Assembly (NCBI GenBank): GCA_021203365.1
Contig: JAJQBI010000020.1
Coordinates: forward strand, 1-34,713
Source of the DNA: Clostridiales bacterium
GTDB lineage: Bacteria > Bacillota > Clostridia > Lachnospirales > Lachnospiraceae
Direction of reading: 5' to 3'
DNA: 34,713 bases
Made by a program: the position numbers and the translations under genes. The notes beneath the pieces are model-generated. The model searched no databases, was not told the DNA's origin, and saw only the letters and a list, made by a program, of their open reading frames with translations. Within the stretch, counting starts at the first letter, position 1. Each line of letters starts with the position of its first letter. Shown piece after piece: positions 1 through 8,644 of this stretch.

Positions 1-192
1 AAGTATTATCATTCATGATATTGATATTTAAAACAAACATGATTGTTTATAGGTTGTATAAACGAGAGGAAAGAAGCCGATATATCGATTGCTCCCTCAT
101 TATAACAGCTTAAGCAATAAGATGGAAAAGAACCTTACTGGCTGTAAGGTATCTAACTCATAAATATATTGTAGTAGAATGGAGGAATGTGT
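1..192 (+). promoter_or_regulatory. Upstream region of the cas operon with inverted repeats
   Basis: This AT-rich stretch has no gene and precedes cas3. It holds a perfect 6-bp inverted repeat, CCTTAC-TGGCT-GTAAGG, at 133-149, and a second one, AAACAA-N6-TTGTTT, at about 32-49. Either could be an operator or a small hairpin. A TATATT at 165-170 could be a -10 element, but I see no convincing -35 for it. The ribosome site GGAGG at 181-185 belongs to cas3. The promoter must lie here or further upstream, and I cannot place it firmly. Confidence 0.3.
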
Positions 193-2559
193 ATGTACGC
201 ACACAGAAGAAAATCGGATGGAAAAACGCAGGAATTGGGACAGCATAGCAGAAATGTAGCACATCTCAGCTTCTTGACATCCAAAAGTAAAGGGCTAGGT
301 ACGTTGTCCAAGTTGATTGGTCTTCTACACGATTTGGGAAAAGGTAAACAAGAGTGGCAGGACTATCTGTTCGGATTCGGACGCAGGCATCCAACTCATG
401 CGGCGCTAGGGGCTCTCTATGCCTGGCGACGTTGGGGAGAATCGGAACAGGATTTTCGGAAACGGCGTACTGCGCAACTGATTTCTCTTTGTATTGCTGG
501 ACATCATACCGGGCTCCAGGATTGCCTGAATAAAGATGGAGATTCTCCATTTCTGATGGATTTACAGAATCAAACAGAAGCGGATTACCAGGAAGCAACA
601 AAAAATTTTTATATAGAAGTTGCATCTGCTGAGGAACTGGACGAGTTATTTAGTATTGCCTGCCAGGAACTGGACGCATTTGGACTGGGGAATAGCTCTT
701 TCTCCTGGGGGATGCTTGCAAGGCTACTGTTAAGCGTTCTCGTAGATGCGGACAGGTGGGATTCTGCCTGCTTTGAAAATGACATAGATCCTTTTACCGT
801 GACCAGGGAAGAGCCGGATTGGGGCGATCTACTGGTAAAACTGGAACAGTATCTTGCACAATTTCCAAAAGAAGGGCCATTGGCTGAGACGCGTTGGATG
901 GTATCGGAGTATTGTAAAGACGCAGGAAGTGCAGGGCCAGGTATTTATACTTTATCCGTTCCCACCGGAGGCGGAAAAACATACTCCAGCCTGCGGTTTG
1001 CGCTTGCTCAGGCACAGAAAAACAAGTCACAGCGCATTTTTTACATCATTCCCATGAATACGATTCTTGACCAGAATGCAAGGGATATCCGTGACGCATT
1101 GGGCGATTATCCATCTATTCTGGAACATCACTCTAATGTTGTTCTGGAGGATGAAAAGGAGGAAGCTTCTCATCGCAGATTGACTGAACGCTGGGACAGC
1201 GATATTATTTTGACTAGTCTGGTACAGTTCCTGAACGCATTGTTTCAAGATGGAAACAATAATGTGCGAAGAATGCATCGCCTCGTTCATTCCGTTCTGA
1301 TTTTTGATGAAATTCAGGCGCTTCCCAAAAAGTGTCAGGGATTATTTCAGAAAGCTGTCCAGTTTCTGGTACAGTATTGCCAGTGTACAGTGCTGCTCTG
1401 CACTGCTACCCAGCCGAACCTGGCGTTGAAGGCGGCGGAGCTGGTTCCGGACGTAAATACATTGTATAAGCAGCTGAAAAGAGTGGAGTATCTGCCGCAG
1501 CTACAACAGCGCACATACCAGGATGCTGCCGATGATATCGCGGCGATGGTACGGGAAAATCGTTCTGTTTTGACCATTGTTAACACAAAAGCTATTGCCT
1601 TGAGAATCTATGAAAGTGTTTCCCAACGACTGATGTCTTCCGGGTACAGGCTGACAGAGGTTCAGCAGGGACTTTCTGATGAAGAATTAGAAGTCCGTGC
1701 GAAAACGTGTAACGGAGATGAAGTGCTGTGCGTTCATCTGAGCACTCTGATGTGTCCAATGCATCGGAAAGAAATTTTACGCTGGGTAAAGGCGTGGCTG
1801 AAAGAGCATAGGCTGGTCTGCTGTGTTTCCACCGCGCTTATCGAAGCTGGAATCAACGTCAGTTTCCCCGTCGTAGTCCGAAGTCTTGCCGGGATTCCCA
1901 GTATTATTCAGGCAGGCGGAAGATGCAATCGAAATTTTGAATGGAAACTAGGGCAGGTTTATCTGTGGGATCTGGCAGATGAAAACCTGAAAAGCCTGCC
2001 TGATATCCAGAAGGGAAAGCTGCTTAGCCGAAGCTTGCTGAATAATGGCGCGAATGCGGATAGTCTGGGAAGTCCGGAAATCGTAGAAGCCTACTTTAGG
2101 AAAGAAGAAGCTTATACTAAAGAGGTGGAGCTTTACCCATATCCTGCATGGGAAACCAATCTTGTTACAATGCTTTCGGATAATCGGAATTGTGCGAATA
2201 TTGGAAAAAATATACCGGAGTTTCTCAGTAAACGGCTCCGCCAGAGTTTTCGCACCGCAGGCAAAGCGTTTCAGGTAATTGATCAGCGGACAAAAAGTGT
2301 GCTGGTTCCTTATGGAAAAGGGGCTGAATTGATACAAATGTTGGAAAGTCGTCATACCATGCAGGAAGAGATTGCCTGCCTGAAGGAGGCTCAGCAGTAC
2401 AGCGTTAATCTTTATGAACAGATGTTTGACCGACTGGCACGGGAAGGCGCCTTGCATGCTCTGGGAGAGACCGGCGTGGTCGTATTGCAGGCGGAGTATT
2501 ACAACGCTGACACCGGAGTCAGCACGACACCTCGTGAGCTGGAACTGCTTTTAGTCTAA
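193..2559 (+). CDS. cas3: CRISPR-associated nuclease-helicase Cas3 (type I-C, HD domain N-terminal)
   Basis: Cas3 is recruited by Cascade to an R-loop, nicks the displaced strand with its HD nuclease and unwinds and degrades DNA with its SF2 helicase. The N-terminal HD domain shows HD at residues 46-47, a HH pair at 104-105 and a later D in VDADRWD. The helicase shows Walker A PTGGGKT at about 257-263, a DEIQ box at 372-375, motif III TAT at 404-406, STALIEAGIN as motif V and QAGGRCNR as motif VI at about 573-580. All key residues are intact. The protein has 788 residues, normal for a single-chain I-C Cas3. I chose the ATG at 193 because GGAGG at 181-185 is 7 bases away; the ATG at 187 would leave one base. 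It is the first gene of the cas operon, 32 bases before cas5c. Confidence 0.95.
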   Translation: MYAHRRKSDGKTQELGQHSRNVAHLSFLTSKSKGLGTLSKLIGLLHDLGKGKQEWQDYLFGFGRRHPTHAALGALYAWRRWGESEQDFRKRRTAQLISLCIAGHHTGLQDCLNKDGDSPFLMDLQNQTEADYQEATKNFYIEVASAEELDELFSIACQELDAFGLGNSSFSWGMLARLLLSVLVDADRWDSACFENDIDPFTVTREEPDWGDLLVKLEQYLAQFPKEGPLAETRWMVSEYCKDAGSAGPGIYTLSVPTGGGKTYSSLRFALAQAQKNKSQRIFYIIPMNTILDQNARDIRDALGDYPSILEHHSNVVLEDEKEEASHRRLTERWDSDIILTSLVQFLNALFQDGNNNVRRMHRLVHSVLIFDEIQALPKKCQGLFQKAVQFLVQYCQCTVLLCTATQPNLALKAAELVPDVNTLYKQLKRVEYLPQLQQRTYQDAADDIAAMVRENRSVLTIVNTKAIALRIYESVSQRLMSSGYRLTEVQQGLSDEELEVRAKTCNGDEVLCVHLSTLMCPMHRKEILRWVKAWLKEHRLVCCVSTALIEAGINVSFPVVVRSLAGIPSIIQAGGRCNRNFEWKLGQVYLWDLADENLKSLPDIQKGKLLSRSLLNNGANADSLGSPEIVEAYFRKEEAYTKEVELYPYPAWETNLVTMLSDNRNCANIGKNIPEFLSKRLRQSFRTAGKAFQVIDQRTKSVLVPYGKGAELIQMLESRHTMQEEIACLKEAQQYSVNLYEQMFDRLAREGALHALGETGVVVLQAEYYNADTGVSTTPRELELLLV

Positions 2560-2591
2560 TCAGAGGTTGCGTAAAAAGGAGGAATTTGCCA

Positions 2592-3344
2592 TTGAAAATA
2601 ATGAACCAAATTGAATATGCCGTGACTGGTCGTTATGCACTGTTCAGCGATCCACTTACTCGCATGGGCGGCGAAAAATGCAGCTACATGGTACCTACCT
2701 ACCAAGCATTAAAGGGAATCACAGAGAGCATTTACTGGAAGCCGTCCATCCTCTGGGTGGTGGATGAAGTGCGAATTATAAATCCTATTCGTACTGAATC
2801 CAGGAATATTCGTCCCATCAGCTATAATGAGCCAAAGAACACCTTGTCGATTTATAATTACCTGGTGGATGTGTCCTATCAGGTACGCGCTCACTTTATT
2901 ATTAACGAAAATCGCCGCAAGGATCTGGAACAGGATTTTAACGAGTATAAGCATCATAACATTGCCAGGCGCATGGTGGAAAAGGGTGGACGCCGGGATA
3001 TTTTTCTGGGAACGCGGGAGTGTCAGGGATATGTGGAACCCTGTGCTTTCGGCAGCGGGGAAGGATTTTATGATAATTATGGAGAATTAAGCTTAGGTGT
3101 CATGTTTCACGGATTCGATTATGCAGACGAAACGGGGGAAGGTGTCTTGGCTACCCGGTTTTGGAATGCAAAGATGTCAGACGGCATAATTCGATTCCCC
3201 GCGCCCTGGAATATTCCGGAAGAGATGAAACAGCCGGTGCACTCGGTGCAGGTCAAGCAGTTTAAGAAAATACTTGGGAATTTCTCCGGGCTGGATGAAG
3301 CATCCCTCCAACAGGAGCTGGCCGGGATGAAGGAGGAAGTGTAA
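2592..3344 (+). CDS. cas5c: Cas5c (Cas5d), pre-crRNA endonuclease and Cascade subunit
   Basis: In type I-C systems Cas5 replaces Cas6: it cuts the repeat RNA at the 3' base of its hairpin and stays bound to the 11-nt 5' handle in Cascade. The N-terminal ferredoxin-like segment (NQIEYAVTGRYALFSDPLTR) is characteristic of the family. Residues corresponding to the reported Bacillus halodurans Cas5c active site (Tyr46, Lys116, His117) appear as Tyr48 and Lys120-His121. The start is a TTG at 2592, 9 bases after AAGGAGG (2576-2582), giving 250 residues. TTG 2586 is too close to that site and ATG 2601 too far. The stop TAA shares its last base with the cas8c ATG (TAATG), suggesting translational coupling. 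Confidence 0.93.
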   Translation: MKIMNQIEYAVTGRYALFSDPLTRMGGEKCSYMVPTYQALKGITESIYWKPSILWVVDEVRIINPIRTESRNIRPISYNEPKNTLSIYNYLVDVSYQVRAHFIINENRRKDLEQDFNEYKHHNIARRMVEKGGRRDIFLGTRECQGYVEPCAFGSGEGFYDNYGELSLGVMFHGFDYADETGEGVLATRFWNAKMSDGIIRFPAPWNIPEEMKQPVHSVQVKQFKKILGNFSGLDEASLQQELAGMKEEV

Positions 3345-6022
3345 TGAGTTGGATGCAAAAGTTGTGTGAGGCATACGATGTAGGGATTGTCAGCGATCAG
3401 AGCAATGAAAACACTCCGCTGATTCCAATGGGATTTGTCCGTAAAAGTGTAAAATATCATATCGTTCTGACGATGGATGGACAGTTCGTGTCTGCAGATG
3501 AACTAAATGTAAAAAGAAATGAAAATGACAGAAAGGGACAGCCGCCGATGCTGGAAATTCCCAGCACCCCGCAGGCGGAAAGCCGAACTGGCGACAAAGG
3601 CGCACCTTATCCTCTTTCGGAAAATTTGAAATATCTGGTTTATGAAGACGAAAGCAATCGAGAGCGGTTCAACGCCTACATGGAACAGTTAAAAACGTGG
3701 TGTGAACAACCAGACGCGCCGGCTTGCCTGCAAGCGGTTTATACTTATCTGAACCGGCATACCCTGCTTTCTGATTTGAGCACGCAGTTGAATTTGAAGC
3801 TGAGCTATTATAAAAATTCAGAAATGCGGCAGGGAGAAGGCGCGGACAGAAAAGCTATGGTCTGCTTTTCTGTACAGACCCAGGACACAAGCCCAGATGA
3901 CCTCTGGCTGCGGACAGATATAAAAGAGAGCTGGAGCCGGTATTACACGCAGCACCTGCCAGGGGAAAAAAGGCTTTGTTATATAGAAGGCTGTTCGCTT
4001 CCCTCTACAACGAACTATCCCAAGGTGCTTGGGAATGCAAAACTGATTTCGGCAAAGGACGCCATTTATCCTTTTCAGTATAAGGGGCGTTTTGTCTCAG
4101 ACCACAGTGCGGCGTGTGTCAGCACCAGTGTAATGATTCGCGCGCACAACGCTCTTTCCTGGCTGATTGCCCGTCAGGGAATAAACAAATATGGCATGAT
4201 CTGGGTGGCCTGGAATACCAATGGCGTAGTTATGAAGCCTGCGACAGAAGAAAATGCCCTTCCAATGGACGAGGAAGAAGAGGAAGAGGAATATGAGGAT
4301 AGGATCAGTAAACCAGTTATTGACACATTGGATGGATATGCAAAGGCGGTAAACGATGCAGCACGTGGCTATGGTCTCCGTTTAGCCGGTTGGAACGCAG
4401 AGAGAGTAAACCGCGTGGAAATCCTGGGACTGGAGGCGGCAACGGATGGAAGAATGTCTATTACCTACTACCAGGAATGTCCGGGTAACGATTATGTAGA
4501 ACGTTTGGCAGATTGGTACCGATGTTGCTGTTGGTGGGGGCGCTATAACACAAAAGCAAAGACAATTGAAATTGCAACGCCTACTCCAACGAGGATTGCA
4601 GAAGCTGTTTTGGGCGCTGATGCTGTAAGCCTGGCAAAGCAGGATCTGAAATGTGAGAAATCTCAGACAAAGCTCATGCGCCAACTGCTGTCTCAACTGA
4701 TGATGTGTATCGTGGATCGACAGGCGCTGTCTCTGAGTATGGTAAACAGTGCCGTTCATCGGTGTTGTAGCCCATTGTCGTTTACCAGTGGGAGAGATGC
4801 AAAATGGGATAGATATGCATGGGAGCGCAGCGTCAATACCACTTGTGCAATAGTCTCATGTTTCCAAAAACGCGGGAATACATTGGGTTCCGAGGTGTTT
4901 TCGCCGGAACTGCAAACGTTTTCCCGGAATCGGGACTATTTATATGGGAGACTATTGGCTGTGGCGGACAGGATGGAAGAGGATGTTTTGAAACAGAGAT
5001 CAAGTCTTCCAACCAATGCGGTTCGTCTGATGCAGAGATTTTCACAGCGCCCCTTTGATACCTGGCAAATGATACATGAAAAGCTGCTTCCAGTTTTTCA
5101 AAAAGCAGGAGAGAGCACAAAACGGTACCAAATTGCTTTTGAAGAGATCGAAGGTCTGTTTATTGAAGAAGAAAGGCTTGATAAAAGTCCTCTTTCTATG
5201 GAATTTTTACAGGGATATTCCAGCCAGCGACGGAATTGGTTTACGAAACAGAATAAGGATGAAAAAAAACCTGGAGAAGCAAAAGAGATGATTCTGCACA
5301 AGATGCCGACCAGCCGTTCTCAGTTATATGGTTGCCTTTTGGCTATTGCGGATATGATTGAAATGGAAAGCAGTGACGGCGAACGGCTTGGCAAAACCAA
5401 CGCTATACAGATGATGTCAACGTTTGCTGCCAGACCCTTTGAGAGCTGGAGTTGTCTTCATAATAAGCTGATTCCCTATCTGGAAAAGCTCGGGGACAAG
5501 GCTGGCTATTACCAATTCCTAATTGGCAGAATAGAGTCGCAGTTTTCTCAGCCAGATCGGGAATTGCTTTCGCCGCTGGACAGCAGCTATATCCACGGTT
5601 ATTACGGGATGCTTCGGACTTTTTACCAAAAAACGCAATATCTATGGGAACCGCAGAGCTGGCCGGAGGATGTTGGTGAACTGCGCAGTGTCTGGTATGG
5701 TCGGATGCTTGGAGCGGCGGAACGGCTGGAACGGGGGATGTTTTTCATTCGAGCAGGCGGCGTACAGGAGAATACAGAACAGTGCATCACAAATGCCCTG
5801 CGTTATATGGTTGCCTTTGCAAAGAAACCGGCGGCTACCTGGACATATTTGAAAGTTAAACTCAAACCATATCAGCGATATGGAGCAGAGCATACAGCTG
5901 CCAGTGCGCTGTTGGAGCAGTTGGAAGCCCGGCTTCTCCAGAATGGTTGGAATAATAATACACCCTTGAACAGCAGTTATCTGTATGGTTACTATGTAGA
6001 ACGAAATAGAAAAGGAGAATGA
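3344..6022 (+). CDS. cas8c: Cas8c (Csd1) large subunit with three tandem C-terminal Cas11-like modules
   Basis: Cas8c is the large Cascade subunit that recognises the PAM and helps recruit Cas3. The first 525 or so residues look like an ordinary Csd1, apart from an acidic run of about ten residues near 309-319. The protein has 892 residues; the family usually has about 570-650. The excess is at the C-terminus, where one helical module occurs three times, at residues 530-633, 658-763 and 780-889. Each copy has a [YQV]xYGxxLxxA start, a central TNA[VIL] element followed by F and P, a K(L)xP segment and a closing GY element (LQGYSSQ, IHGYYGM, LYGYYVE). In known I-C systems this C-terminal region also makes the small subunit Cas11c from an internal start. 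Here three copies lie in one chain. A possible internal start is at 5288. The ATG overlaps the cas5c stop. Confidence 0.93.
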   Translation: MSWMQKLCEAYDVGIVSDQSNENTPLIPMGFVRKSVKYHIVLTMDGQFVSADELNVKRNENDRKGQPPMLEIPSTPQAESRTGDKGAPYPLSENLKYLVYEDESNRERFNAYMEQLKTWCEQPDAPACLQAVYTYLNRHTLLSDLSTQLNLKLSYYKNSEMRQGEGADRKAMVCFSVQTQDTSPDDLWLRTDIKESWSRYYTQHLPGEKRLCYIEGCSLPSTTNYPKVLGNAKLISAKDAIYPFQYKGRFVSDHSAACVSTSVMIRAHNALSWLIARQGINKYGMIWVAWNTNGVVMKPATEENALPMDEEEEEEEYEDRISKPVIDTLDGYAKAVNDAARGYGLRLAGWNAERVNRVEILGLEAATDGRMSITYYQECPGNDYVERLADWYRCCCWWGRYNTKAKTIEIATPTPTRIAEAVLGADAVSLAKQDLKCEKSQTKLMRQLLSQLMMCIVDRQALSLSMVNSAVHRCCSPLSFTSGRDAKWDRYAWERSVNTTCAIVSCFQKRGNTLGSEVFSPELQTFSRNRDYLYGRLLAVADRMEEDVLKQRSSLPTNAVRLMQRFSQRPFDTWQMIHEKLLPVFQKAGESTKRYQIAFEEIEGLFIEEERLDKSPLSMEFLQGYSSQRRNWFTKQNKDEKKPGEAKEMILHKMPTSRSQLYGCLLAIADMIEMESSDGERLGKTNAIQMMSTFAARPFESWSCLHNKLIPYLEKLGDKAGYYQFLIGRIESQFSQPDRELLSPLDSSYIHGYYGMLRTFYQKTQYLWEPQSWPEDVGELRSVWYGRMLGAAERLERGMFFIRAGGVQENTEQCITNALRYMVAFAKKPAATWTYLKVKLKPYQRYGAEHTAASALLEQLEARLLQNGWNNNTPLNSSYLYGYYVERNRKGE
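5288..6022 (+). CDS. Possible internally initiated Cas11c-like product (two modules) within cas8c
   Basis: In characterised type I-C loci the small subunit Cas11c is translated from an internal in-frame start within cas8c. The best candidate here is ATG 5288 (Met649 of Cas8c), in the linker between modules 1 and 2. GGAG at 5273-5276 is 11 bases upstream, a rather long spacing, and an A-rich GAG lies just before the ATG. The product would have 244 residues and carry modules 2 and 3, a covalent pair of Cas11 units. No convincing ribosome site precedes module 1 or module 3. This is a candidate only; the signal is weak and the fused arrangement may make internal initiation unnecessary. Confidence 0.3.
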   Translation: MILHKMPTSRSQLYGCLLAIADMIEMESSDGERLGKTNAIQMMSTFAARPFESWSCLHNKLIPYLEKLGDKAGYYQFLIGRIESQFSQPDRELLSPLDSSYIHGYYGMLRTFYQKTQYLWEPQSWPEDVGELRSVWYGRMLGAAERLERGMFFIRAGGVQENTEQCITNALRYMVAFAKKPAATWTYLKVKLKPYQRYGAEHTAASALLEQLEARLLQNGWNNNTPLNSSYLYGYYVERNRKGE

Positions 6023-6026
6023 TAAT

Positions 6027-6941
6027 ATGACTACTCTGGCAAAAAAAATTGACTTTGCACTGGTATTTACTGTGCGCAACGCGAATCCTAACGGTGATCC
6101 TTTGGATGGAAATCGTCCCAGAACAACATTGGAAGGGCTGGGTGAGGTCTCGGATGTTTGTCTGAAACGGAAGCTCCGCAATCGACTGATGGACGAGGGA
6201 CAGAACATTTTCGTTCAGTCGGACGAGCGTCGTACAGATGGGTTCCGTTCCCTGCGGGACCGGGCAGATGGAAACCCTGAACTGGCAGAATGTATGAAAC
6301 AAATGCAGACTCCGAAAGGGAAAAAAGACAAGGATCAAAAGACGGGGACAACCAGCGAAGCCTATCGAAAGCTGGCCTGCGCGTCCTGGTATGATGTCCG
6401 GGCTTTTGGACAGGTATTTGCTTTTAAGAAAAAAGGGAAAAAGGACGATGAGAGTGAAACAGATGCTGTGTCCATCGGCGTGCGCGGCCCCGTCAGTATC
6501 CAGTCGGCATTCAGCTTGAAGCCGGTAGACATTACCAGCACACAGATTACAAAATCTGTAAATTTGGAGACGGGGGATGACCCGGATAAAAAGGGAAAGG
6601 ACACAATGGGAACGAAACATCGGGTAGATTTTGGTGTCTACGTGACCTACGGAGCTATTAGCGTACAATTGGCAGAGAAGACGGGATTCAGTGAGGCAGA
6701 TGCGGAACTTCTGAAAGAAGCTCTGCGTACGCTGTTCCGCAACGATGAATCTGCTGCCCGCCCCGCCGGAAGCATGGAAGTGGTAAAGTTGATCTGGTGG
6801 GAGCACAACTGTGCCAACGGACAGTACTCCTCCGCCAAAGTGCATCGTACACTGCATGTCTCTTGTGATGAGACGGGAAAGGTATCCGTGCATACAGAGG
6901 ATTTGGAAGGTCTGACGCCGGAGGTTTTGGATGGTGAATGA
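6027..6941 (+). CDS. cas7: Cas7 (Csd2), Cascade backbone subunit
   Basis: This is the RAMP-fold subunit that polymerises along the crRNA spacer, usually seven copies in type I-C Cascade. The N-terminal RNANPNGDP element at residues 17-25 and the following DGNRPRTT are typical of Csd2. So are the VSIGVRGPVSIQSAFS core and the KHRVDFGVYVTYG segment. At 304 residues it has the usual family length. AAAGGAG at the very end of cas8c provides the ribosome site, and the ATG is only 4 bases past the cas8c stop. Its 3' end overlaps cas4 by 11 bases. No lesions are seen. Confidence 0.95.
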   Translation: MTTLAKKIDFALVFTVRNANPNGDPLDGNRPRTTLEGLGEVSDVCLKRKLRNRLMDEGQNIFVQSDERRTDGFRSLRDRADGNPELAECMKQMQTPKGKKDKDQKTGTTSEAYRKLACASWYDVRAFGQVFAFKKKGKKDDESETDAVSIGVRGPVSIQSAFSLKPVDITSTQITKSVNLETGDDPDKKGKDTMGTKHRVDFGVYVTYGAISVQLAEKTGFSEADAELLKEALRTLFRNDESAARPAGSMEVVKLIWWEHNCANGQYSSAKVHRTLHVSCDETGKVSVHTEDLEGLTPEVLDGE

Positions 6942-7605
6942 TGATTCCGACTTTTTAATGTTGTCGGGACTGAAGCATTTTCAGTTTTGCCGCAGACGGT
7001 GGGCCTTGGTTCATATTGAGCAACTGTGGGAGGAAAATGCGCTGACCCTGGAAGGTCATTATATGCATGAGCGGGTTCATGACAATAATTTTACAGAAGC
7101 GCGAGGGTCTGTGTTGTTATCCCGCGGGATGCCAGTTCGATCCCAGACGTTGAAAATTACTGGTGTATGCGATATGGTAGAACTATATAAAGATGAATCA
7201 GGAATCCCTATTCAGGGGCGAGGTGGCCGTTGGAGATTATACCCGGTTGAATATAAGCTGGGTCGTCCAGACGTTCAAGGGGCAGATGCATTGCAATTAT
7301 GCGCTCAGGCAATGTGCCTGGAGGAAATGTTTGTGACAGAGATCCCAGAAGGAGCGCTGTATTATGGCAAAACAAAACATCGACAGAAAGTTCTGATGAC
7401 GGAGGAGCTGCGGAAAAAGGTAAAGAAATCCACAGAGGAAATGCATCAGTTGATGGAAAAGGGTTATACGCCGAAGGCAAAAATGGGAAAAGCCTGTAAG
7501 AGTTGTTCTCTCGTGGAAATCTGCCAGCCCAAATTGCGGAAACAAGTATCGGCTTCGGAATATATTCGCAGGGCATTCCATGAATTCAAGGAGGACAGCA
7601 CATGA
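6931..7605 (+). CDS. cas4: Cas4 exonuclease of the adaptation module
   Basis: Cas4 is a RecB-like nuclease with an Fe-S cluster that trims prespacers and helps select PAM and orientation with Cas1-Cas2. Four cysteines suited to the cluster are present: Cys20 near the N-terminus and Cys189, Cys192 and Cys198 near the C-terminus. The nuclease core shows D81 (GVCDMVE) and E107-x-K109 (VEYK). The length of 224 residues is usual for I-C Cas4. GGAGG at 6920-6924 is 6 bases before the ATG, inside the end of cas7. The stop overlaps the cas1 start by 4 bases (ATGA). All active residues are intact, in contrast to the broken cas1 next to it. Confidence 0.94.
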   Translation: MVNDDSDFLMLSGLKHFQFCRRRWALVHIEQLWEENALTLEGHYMHERVHDNNFTEARGSVLLSRGMPVRSQTLKITGVCDMVELYKDESGIPIQGRGGRWRLYPVEYKLGRPDVQGADALQLCAQAMCLEEMFVTEIPEGALYYGKTKHRQKVLMTEELRKKVKKSTEEMHQLMEKGYTPKAKMGKACKSCSLVEICQPKLRKQVSASEYIRRAFHEFKEDST

Positions 7606-8634
7606 AAAAATTGCTGAACACGTTATACGTGACAACGCCTAATGTGTATCTGTCTCTGGATGGAGAAAATATTGTCCTTTTGCAGGAACAGCGTGATTTG
7701 GGGCGGGTTCCGCTGCACAACCTAGAGGGAATTGTCTGTTTTGGCTATAAGGGTGTCAGCCCAGCCTTGATGGGTGCCTGTGCGGAAAAAGGAATTGGGC
7801 TTTGCTTTCTGACTCAGTATGGTCGTTTTCTGGCCCGAGTCAATGGGCCAGTGTGTGGAAATGTACTACTGCGTGAAACGCAGTATTTCAGAGCGGCGGA
7901 TGAAACGCAGTCCATTGCAATTGCAAAATCTTTTTTTGCTGGGTAAAATCTATAATGGCAGGTGGTGTCTGGAACGGGTAAAGCGAGACCATTCCATGCG
8001 GGTCAACCAGGAAGTACTGAACGGGTCAATTAAACAAATGTTACATTCTCTTGCAAGTTTGGAAGAAACGGATACAAGAAGCGAACTGATGGGAATTGAA
8101 GGAATTGCCGCGAAAGCATACTTTGGCGCTTTCCCACAAATGATCCTGCGAAATGAAGAAACCTTTGTTTTTGATGGAAGGACGCGGCGTCCTCCGTTAG
8201 ATCCTGTTAATGCAATGCTCTCTTTTGCTTATACTCTGCTGGGAAATGAAATCACAGGTGCTTTGGAAGCTGTAGGATTAGACCCGGCGGTGGGATTCCT
8301 TCATACTGTGCGCCCGGGACGAACCTCATTGGCTCTGGACTTGTTGGAAGAACTGCGTGCACCTTTGGCAGACAGATTTGTTGTAACGCAAATCAATCTC
8401 GGCGTTTTTACCAAAAAGGATTTTCTAAAAAAAGAAAATGGCGCCGTTTTCCTGACGGATGATGCAAGAAAATGCTTTTTAACCGCTTGGCAAAAGCGTA
8501 AGCAGGAGACGCTGATGCATCCTTATTTGAAGGAGAAAATCCAGTGGGGCATGGTACCTTACGTACAGGCCATGCTGTTATCCCGTTATTTGCGAGGAGA
8601 TTTGGATGCCTACCCTCCGTTCTTATGGAAATGA
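7602..8634 (+). pseudogene. cas1: cas1 integrase gene interrupted by a one-base frameshift in a T7 run
   Basis: Cas1 is the spacer integrase. The first frame encodes residues 1 to about 111, the N-terminal beta domain, and then stops at 7944-7946. The rest continues in the next frame from GKIYNGRW, with the catalytic segments GIEGIAAKAYFG (Glu), FLHTVRPGR (His) and LDLLEEL intact. The frames meet at seven T, 7931-7937; with six T a continuous 343-residue protein with the expected AKSFLLGKIYN junction would result. All catalytic residues lie after the shift, so the short product cannot work unless slippage on the T run restores the frame. It could be a real mutation, a slippage switch or a sequencing error. 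The ATG overlaps the cas4 stop. Confidence 0.9.
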
Positions 8635-8644
8635 GGTGATTGAA

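Noticed and set aside
5862..6893. A 343-residue - strand frame opposite cas8c and cas7
   Set aside because: Cas8c and Cas7 are clear on the + strand; the antisense translation is Cys/His/Ser-rich and featureless.
7819..7930. A start at 7819 for the second part of cas1 as a separate gene
   Set aside because: Its first 40 or so residues are Cas1 N-terminal sequence read out of frame. The match to Cas1 begins only after the T run, so this is a frameshift, not two genes.
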